Positions 59,467 to 64,000 of a DNA stretch of 64,000 nt are shown here, one piece after another (position 1 is the first letter of the stretch; each line of letters begins with the position of its first letter). The notes beneath the pieces were generated by a model. That model saw only the letters and a list, made by a program, of their open reading frames with translations. It ran no database searches and was not told the origin of the DNA. A program made the position numbers and the translations under genes. The stretch is from Candida dubliniensis CD36 (Eukaryota > Ascomycota > Pichiomycetes > Serinales > Debaryomycetaceae), in the NCBI RefSeq assembly GCF_000026945.1, contig NC_012860.1:992001-1056000 (forward strand), given 5' to 3'.

Positions 59467-61734
59467 ATGAGGTTCACATTGAAAAAAATATCATTTGTAT
59501 TGATAACATTATTGACAATACTGATAGGATATTTATTACTACAGTCAATTGATTTACAACGTATACGGGAACTTTTACATGATGATGAGAAATTTGATCT
59601 CGAGAGTCTAAAGCAAGCAAGTTTGGAGATAAGAAAAGAGATACATTATACAAATTATCTATTCAGTGGATATGATAATTTTACCAAACAGTTTTCTGAT
59701 GACGAAACCATCAAGCAGACTTCATTAAATGACAAATGCAAACTAGTTTTCAATCAGTGGAAAGTATCACATCCAGATTTTGAATTTAAAACTTTCGAAC
59801 CTGAATATGAACGATACGATAAATCTTCAGATCGTAAGGAGTTATTTTTCAAAGAGAGAATTAATGAATTGAGGAAGCGTTTTGAAAAGGATGGTAATAA
59901 TAGGGATAAAAAATTCACATTATCAAGACTGGACAATAAAACCATATCCCATGAGTATATGAAGAATGTGAAGCGTTCAAAAAATGTGTTGCAATTTATG
60001 GCTGATTTCGTATCAATGATGAGATTGTATGGCAAGTGCTTTTTTGGAAGAGAATTGGATGACGAATTAAATTCTATTTACACTGAGTATAGGGGGAAAC
60101 TTTTCCCATTTATAACCAACCAAGCTCCCAAATTTAGAAAAGTTGGAGAAAGTGAAGAATCTGGCTGGCCAATTTATGATGATCAGAAAAATATTATTGA
60201 CAGAAAAACGGAATTTGGTAATAATCCAATTGAATTCCTTCAGAAGAACTCTAAGGGTAGGGGAATAGTTATATCTGTATCAACCAGATATGCAAAGGAT
60301 ACCATGAGATTAATTAAAATACTCCGAGCATTAAATAATAGACTACCTATACAAATTGTATTTAAAAATGACATTACCAAGAAAAACATTGAACTTTTGG
60401 AGTTTGCTGCGGTTGCAACTCCTGAAGAATTATTTGATCCGGAAATAATTCGAGATGGCGCTAAATTTATGCCCGAATTGAATTTATTAGAAAACTATAA
60501 GAATTATGGTTCTGAGTTCCCAGTTCAAGATTTGACTTTTGTCAACATTGTCGGTTGTGTTTCACGACCCTATAGATTTTCGTTCCCAGGTTATTCTAAC
60601 AAGATTTTGGCAATGCTTTATTCTTCCTTTGAAGAAGTGATTTTGTTTGATGCAGATGTTGTACCTACAGTGAACCCACAGGAATTTTTTGATTCGAAAT
60701 ACTATAAATTGTCGGGGACTTATTTTTTCCAAGACCGGTCATTACGAGATTTCAATGATTTCATAGAGACAAATTTCTTTAGTACTTTATTTCCAAGTAA
60801 CGAAAAATCTATTGACACTTTCTTTGATATTCCTAGAGTTGGTGAGAAAACTTTCGATAATAAATATATGACCGGCTGGAGACATTATCAGGAAGCTGGA
60901 GTTGTTGCCTACAATAAGATGCAACATTTCTTAGGACTTTTAATGATGTTCCCATTAGCGCTTTGGACTGAGCCAGTGCAGTCTTCAATTTGGGGCGACA
61001 AAGAAATGTATTGGTTGGGTTTGTCAATGGCAGGAGATGAGAATTATGAATTTAATCATTATGCAGCAGCATCTGTTGGTGAAAAAGCTACTGAACAAAA
61101 GCACAAGTATTACCCTAATTCTGAAAGCAATGAAGTATGTTCGACGCATCCTGGTCATATTGATGAAAATGGGAAGTTGTTGTGGATAAATTCTGGGTTT
61201 AGTTATTGCAAAAAGAATGGGTATTTCAGAGATAAAGGTAAATTCCCATTTTCGACATTTGAACTCAGGGATTTGGTTAAGCTTTATAGTTCACCAATAA
61301 AGATTAGAGCAGGACTTATCCCACCAGATTTACCTAATCATCGAGAACCAGGAAGCCCCCCTGACACCAACCCTGAAATGGAATTTCGCAAATCCTGGAA
61401 ATCACGTAAAAAGGATATTGACGAAATCAACGATAAATTACCTGAAGGTCAAGAACCATATGATTTTATTAGTGAATGGGGACCTCAAAAGGGGTGGGTC
61501 AAAAATGGGATCTGTTCTGGTTATTATTATTGTGCTTATGACAAAATAACTAGTTATTCATCTGAAAGAGAGTTTGACACTGGGACACTTGTTGAATTTG
61601 ATTCCAAATCGAACGAATTATTTGATTATTTAAGTAAAATATGGCATACTGGTGGATCCAAAATGATGCCAAAAGTTAAATTAGAAACTGATAAATCTGG
61701 AACTGATCCAGATAAACAACAACAGGAGAGTTGA
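59467..61734 (+). CDS. MNN1-family alpha-1,3-mannosyltransferase
   Basis: Golgi type II membrane glycosyltransferase, probably capping cell-wall mannans with alpha-1,3-mannose. The 755-residue protein has a short cytoplasmic N-terminus and one signal-anchor (about residues 9-27). A stem follows, then the Mnn1 domain, with SKGRGIVISVSTRYAKDTMRLI, the DxD metal site Asp395-Ala-Asp397 (LFDADVVP), MTGWRHYQEAGVVAY, WGDKEMYWLGLSMAGDENYEFN and the cysteine-bearing CSTHPGHIDENGKLLWINSG. All are intact. C. albicans has several MNN1 paralogues (MNN1, MNN12-MNN15). I think MNN15 lies here but cannot be sure. The last 25 residues are a hydrophilic, Lys/Asp/Gln-rich tail. Confidence 0.88.
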   Translation: MRFTLKKISFVLITLLTILIGYLLLQSIDLQRIRELLHDDEKFDLESLKQASLEIRKEIHYTNYLFSGYDNFTKQFSDDETIKQTSLNDKCKLVFNQWKVSHPDFEFKTFEPEYERYDKSSDRKELFFKERINELRKRFEKDGNNRDKKFTLSRLDNKTISHEYMKNVKRSKNVLQFMADFVSMMRLYGKCFFGRELDDELNSIYTEYRGKLFPFITNQAPKFRKVGESEESGWPIYDDQKNIIDRKTEFGNNPIEFLQKNSKGRGIVISVSTRYAKDTMRLIKILRALNNRLPIQIVFKNDITKKNIELLEFAAVATPEELFDPEIIRDGAKFMPELNLLENYKNYGSEFPVQDLTFVNIVGCVSRPYRFSFPGYSNKILAMLYSSFEEVILFDADVVPTVNPQEFFDSKYYKLSGTYFFQDRSLRDFNDFIETNFFSTLFPSNEKSIDTFFDIPRVGEKTFDNKYMTGWRHYQEAGVVAYNKMQHFLGLLMMFPLALWTEPVQSSIWGDKEMYWLGLSMAGDENYEFNHYAAASVGEKATEQKHKYYPNSESNEVCSTHPGHIDENGKLLWINSGFSYCKKNGYFRDKGKFPFSTFELRDLVKLYSSPIKIRAGLIPPDLPNHREPGSPPDTNPEMEFRKSWKSRKKDIDEINDKLPEGQEPYDFISEWGPQKGWVKNGICSGYYYCAYDKITSYSSEREFDTGTLVEFDSKSNELFDYLSKIWHTGGSKMMPKVKLETDKSGTDPDKQQQES

Positions 61735-61872
61735 GAATTTGAAACAGGTAATATAAAAACATACCAGGCACGGTCAATTTATAGAGTTATTTATATGTAC
61801 TGTTCTGAGTTTTCACTATATCCACAATGCTATTGGATTTTATGTATTAAATATGTATGAATATATAGACCT

Positions 61873-62829
61873 TTAAGGGGTTTTTTGTAATACAACGGCA
61901 TGAGTTGCCATTGGTTTAATTATCAATTGTTTATCTTTATCAGAATAGCTTGAGTCTTCAAGGTTCTGTTCCACCAACTCATTAAATTTTTGTCTAATTT
62001 TTTGCTTTTCATTATCCGATTTTTCAGTGATATAAGATCTTGTCTCCCAATATTTCCAAGCATCATTCTTGGCAACAATCAGATCGTACAATGCAAACAA
62101 ATTTGTTTCTTTAGATTTGAAATATGGATTATCCTTTAAAACTTCTCTCCATTTCCCGTGTCGATATTGTGGCACATTAACATCAAAACCATAAATAAAT
62201 TGTGTTGCAACTTTGTTCCATTGTTGATTATCAAAATATTGTTCAAACACTTTTTCATTAGTATCGACATCAAAATTTAAAGTGTTATAGTATTTGGTTC
62301 CGGAATTGTAGTATTCAGAATCAGCAACACTTGAATCTTGACTTGGACTAGCATAATCAAAATTCCAAATCAATCCTAATTTCCCTTGTGGTTTTAACAC
62401 TCTATGTATTTCTTTCAAACTATCCAAATCAGCAAACCAATGGAAGCCTTGAGCAATTATGACAGCATCCACTGAATTATCTTCAAGGGGAATCTTGTAT
62501 GATGATCCAAGAATTTGATTTTTAATTTGAGGGAAATTTTTATTAAATGTCTCCAACATTCCTTTACTTGGTTCCAATACCGCCAAGTTATCCGTCCAAC
62601 CATTATTTACCAAGTTTCGGGTGAATTTTCCAGTACCAGCAGCAATTTCAAGAACGTACTTAGAAGTGTCAAACGTAAAGGTACCATCTGGGTTTTTGGT
62701 AGCTAGCCCAAGATGGGTTAAAAATGGGTTAACTAAAACCGGCGTGAATGAAGGTCTAAAAACGTCATAGTTGGAGTGGTTTGCATTAAATGAATTGACG
62801 GCTGTAGAATTTGCTGATTTTGTCGACAT
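61873..62829 (-). CDS. SAM-dependent methyltransferase (Methyltransf_11 type)
   Basis: Class I small-molecule methyltransferase of about 318 residues, like the yeast Crg1/Tmt1-related group. SAM-binding motif I is VLEIAAGTGKFTRNLV (residues 59-74), with an acidic residue after the next strand (LAVLEPSKGMLETF). DAVIIAQGFHWFADLDSLKEIHRVLKPQGKLGLIWN covers motifs II-III. The N-terminal YDVFRPSFTP block is shared with this group. The substrate cannot be told from the sequence. A pure dinucleotide repeat, CA/GT of about 30 bp (62831-62860), sits immediately before the start codon and so lies in the 5' leader. Confidence 0.85.
   Translation of the reverse strand: MSTKSANSTAVNSFNANHSNYDVFRPSFTPVLVNPFLTHLGLATKNPDGTFTFDTSKYVLEIAAGTGKFTRNLVNNGWTDNLAVLEPSKGMLETFNKNFPQIKNQILGSSYKIPLEDNSVDAVIIAQGFHWFADLDSLKEIHRVLKPQGKLGLIWNFDYASPSQDSSVADSEYYNSGTKYYNTLNFDVDTNEKVFEQYFDNQQWNKVATQFIYGFDVNVPQYRHGKWREVLKDNPYFKSKETNLFALYDLIVAKNDAWKYWETRSYITEKSDNEKQKIRQKFNELVEQNLEDSSYSDKDKQLIIKPMATHAVVLQKTP

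Positions 62830-62830
<1 letters not shown>

Positions 62831-62860
<30 letters not shown>
62831..62860. repeat. GT/CA microsatellite in 5' leader
   Basis: About 30 bp of GTGT... with one early C (GTGCGTGTGT...). It lies directly upstream of the methyltransferase ATG, and on the transcript reads as CACACA... It is likely to vary in length between strains. Confidence 0.9.
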
Positions 62861-63116
62861 TGAATTGAGATCTAACAAAGAAGAAGGAAGAAATTGTTTC
62901 TATTAAATAAAGAATCTATATGTCAACGTTCATTTGAATGTTGTGGCCTTGATTTGATTTGGACAAATAAAGTTCCGCACCACCTTATATATTCTGAGGT
63001 CGGCTCTAATAAATTGTTGGGTCGGAGAGCAAGTTAAGTGAGAGCACAAAAATCTAATTAAAGACAGGTTATTCTATTTCTGTTTGAGGCTGTGTGAAAC
63101 AACACTGAACACATAT

Positions 63117-63827
63117 TCATGAATCCCAAAGTAGACTAGTAAATAGCTTCTTTGTATTATCAATTTTCAGTATTCCAAAGGGATTTGAACCATTCAAGAG
63201 TGAATTCACCATTTGAAGATCCCATTTATTACCCCACAAGGCAATAAAAAACAAAACACCCACAAAGATAAAAATGATCGCGATAATTACAATGAATTGA
63301 TCATTAGAATCATAATAATTTGTTTTATTCTGATTGATCGTGGCAACAAATTGTGATCTCCTTTTCAATTCTGCTAATTCTATTGCCAATTTAGTTTTCC
63401 GGCTTAATTTGTTGTCTCCTAACCAATTTCGAATGTCGATATCTTTTATTCGATCGTATTTGACTGGTAATTGTTGTCTTTCCATCAACTCAAAATATTG
63501 GAGGTATGCATTATCATCGTTGGCGATAATAATCTCTTTAATCAAAGATGGTTGGAAATTTGGTGATGTCAATAATTTGAGGAAATTGGATAATCCTACT
63601 ATGGTCATGTGCATGCATTCTTGAATGTAGGTTGCCTTTTTGGTGAATTTGAAATACTTATCATCATTGTAAATGTATATACGCCGTAATAATGAGTCTT
63701 GACAAATTTTGGAAAAACGTGGGTGGGTCAATGCTAATTGTATAAGATCTTTTTGATTCAATGAGTTAACAATTTTCTCTAAAAGTTCATCGGGGAAATC
63801 AACTATAGAAACAAATGTTGACTTCAT
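63117..63827 (-). CDS. F-box protein with C-terminal membrane segment
   Basis: A 236-residue protein. An F-box at about residues 6-48 (VDFPDELLEKIVNSLNQKDLIQLALTHPRFSKICQ) suggests it docks substrates to an SCF ubiquitin ligase through Skp1. The middle part has no repeats that I recognise (no WD40 or leucine-rich pattern). One strongly hydrophobic helix lies at about 178-198 (FIVIIAIIFIFVGVLFFIALW), followed by about 38 residues. This suggests a membrane-anchored F-box protein, perhaps at the ER. No name is offered. The gene is complete inside the window. Confidence 0.72.
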   Translation of the reverse strand: MKSTFVSIVDFPDELLEKIVNSLNQKDLIQLALTHPRFSKICQDSLLRRIYIYNDDKYFKFTKKATYIQECMHMTIVGLSNFLKLLTSPNFQPSLIKEIIIANDDNAYLQYFELMERQQLPVKYDRIKDIDIRNWLGDNKLSRKTKLAIELAELKRRSQFVATINQNKTNYYDSNDQFIVIIAIIFIFVGVLFFIALWGNKWDLQMVNSLLNGSNPFGILKIDNTKKLFTSLLWDS

Positions 63828-64000
63828 TACTCTTGGTTTTTCTGTTTGTATATGTATATGTCAAGATAAAGAAGATGCAAAGGGAGTTGAGAAATGAATT
63901 AATAAAAAGATGCTTGAAATATGATAGACAAATACAATCTATTATTGTTTTGTTTTTCTTTTTTTTCTTCTCCACATGTAAAGAGGAACTTGTATACGTT
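63828..64000 (-). promoter_or_regulatory. Upstream of the F-box gene to window end
   Basis: 173 bp of AT-rich leader with a T-run at about 63959-63966. No gene seen. Confidence 0.3.

Noticed and set aside
1..64000. CRISPR arrays, prokaryotic operons or phage-like systems
   Set aside because: No spaced repeats, no Shine-Dalgarno-led gene strings; all recognised genes are yeast nuclear genes.

Overview
The window is nuclear DNA from a budding yeast of the CTG (Ser1) clade, very close to Candida albicans. Genes are intronless, AT-rich and mostly separated by 0.3-1.5 kb spacers. Promoters carry long poly-A/poly-T runs. Gene order and content (DUR3, DUR1,2, HAT1, PIL1, ... SYG1, ERG3, ... SAP7, OLA1) match what I remember of C. 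albicans chromosome 1. CTG codons fall where serine fits the family better than leucine, for example residue 80 of gamma-COP and residue 253 of the Sap7-like protease. Two things suggest C. dubliniensis or another close relative rather than reference C. albicans: a decayed LPG20-type aldo-keto reductase, and several residue differences from the C. albicans Erg3 I remember. This species call is inference.

Layout. 1-9.5 kb: urea use. A plasma-membrane urea transporter (DUR3) is followed in tandem by urea amidolyase (DUR1,2), with GATA-type sites in both upstream regions. 9.8-13.4 kb: HAT1 histone acetyltransferase and a Pil1/Lsp1 eisosome protein. 13.9-20.2 kb (minus strand): Rec8-like meiotic cohesin, a catalytically dead transferrin-receptor/Tre-type M28 protein and ribosome-assembly factor RSA3. 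21.1-22.8 kb: a possible small membrane ORF and homocitrate synthase (lysine synthesis). 23.0-27.7 kb is the least ordinary stretch. An intact biotin synthase (BIO2) sits between a decayed, unrecognised minus-strand gene and a decayed aldo-keto reductase, with a locally GC-rich tandem repeat next to it. 28.2-34.8 kb: medium-chain dehydrogenase (IFE1 type), SYG1 (SPX-EXS) and ERG3 sterol C-5 desaturase.

36.3-50.4 kb: SCY1 pseudokinase, CBC2 cap-binding subunit, a secreted sphingomyelinase-like phosphodiesterase, a Tco89-like TORC1 protein, mitochondrial bL36 (RTC6), SEC21 gamma-COP and an MRL1-like sorting receptor. 50.9-64 kb: an ankyrin-DIL protein, SAP7-type aspartyl protease, mitochondrial mL54 (MRPL37), OLA1 ATPase, an MNN1-family mannosyltransferase, a SAM methyltransferase and an F-box protein with a C-terminal membrane segment.

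As usual in a yeast, the genes are individually transcribed. The only clear functional cluster is DUR3-DUR1,2. I found no CRISPR array, rRNA, convincing tRNA or intact transposon, and no evidence of a new multi-gene system. The best leads are the decayed/rearranged BIO2 neighbourhood and a few promoter-element and domain-architecture observations.
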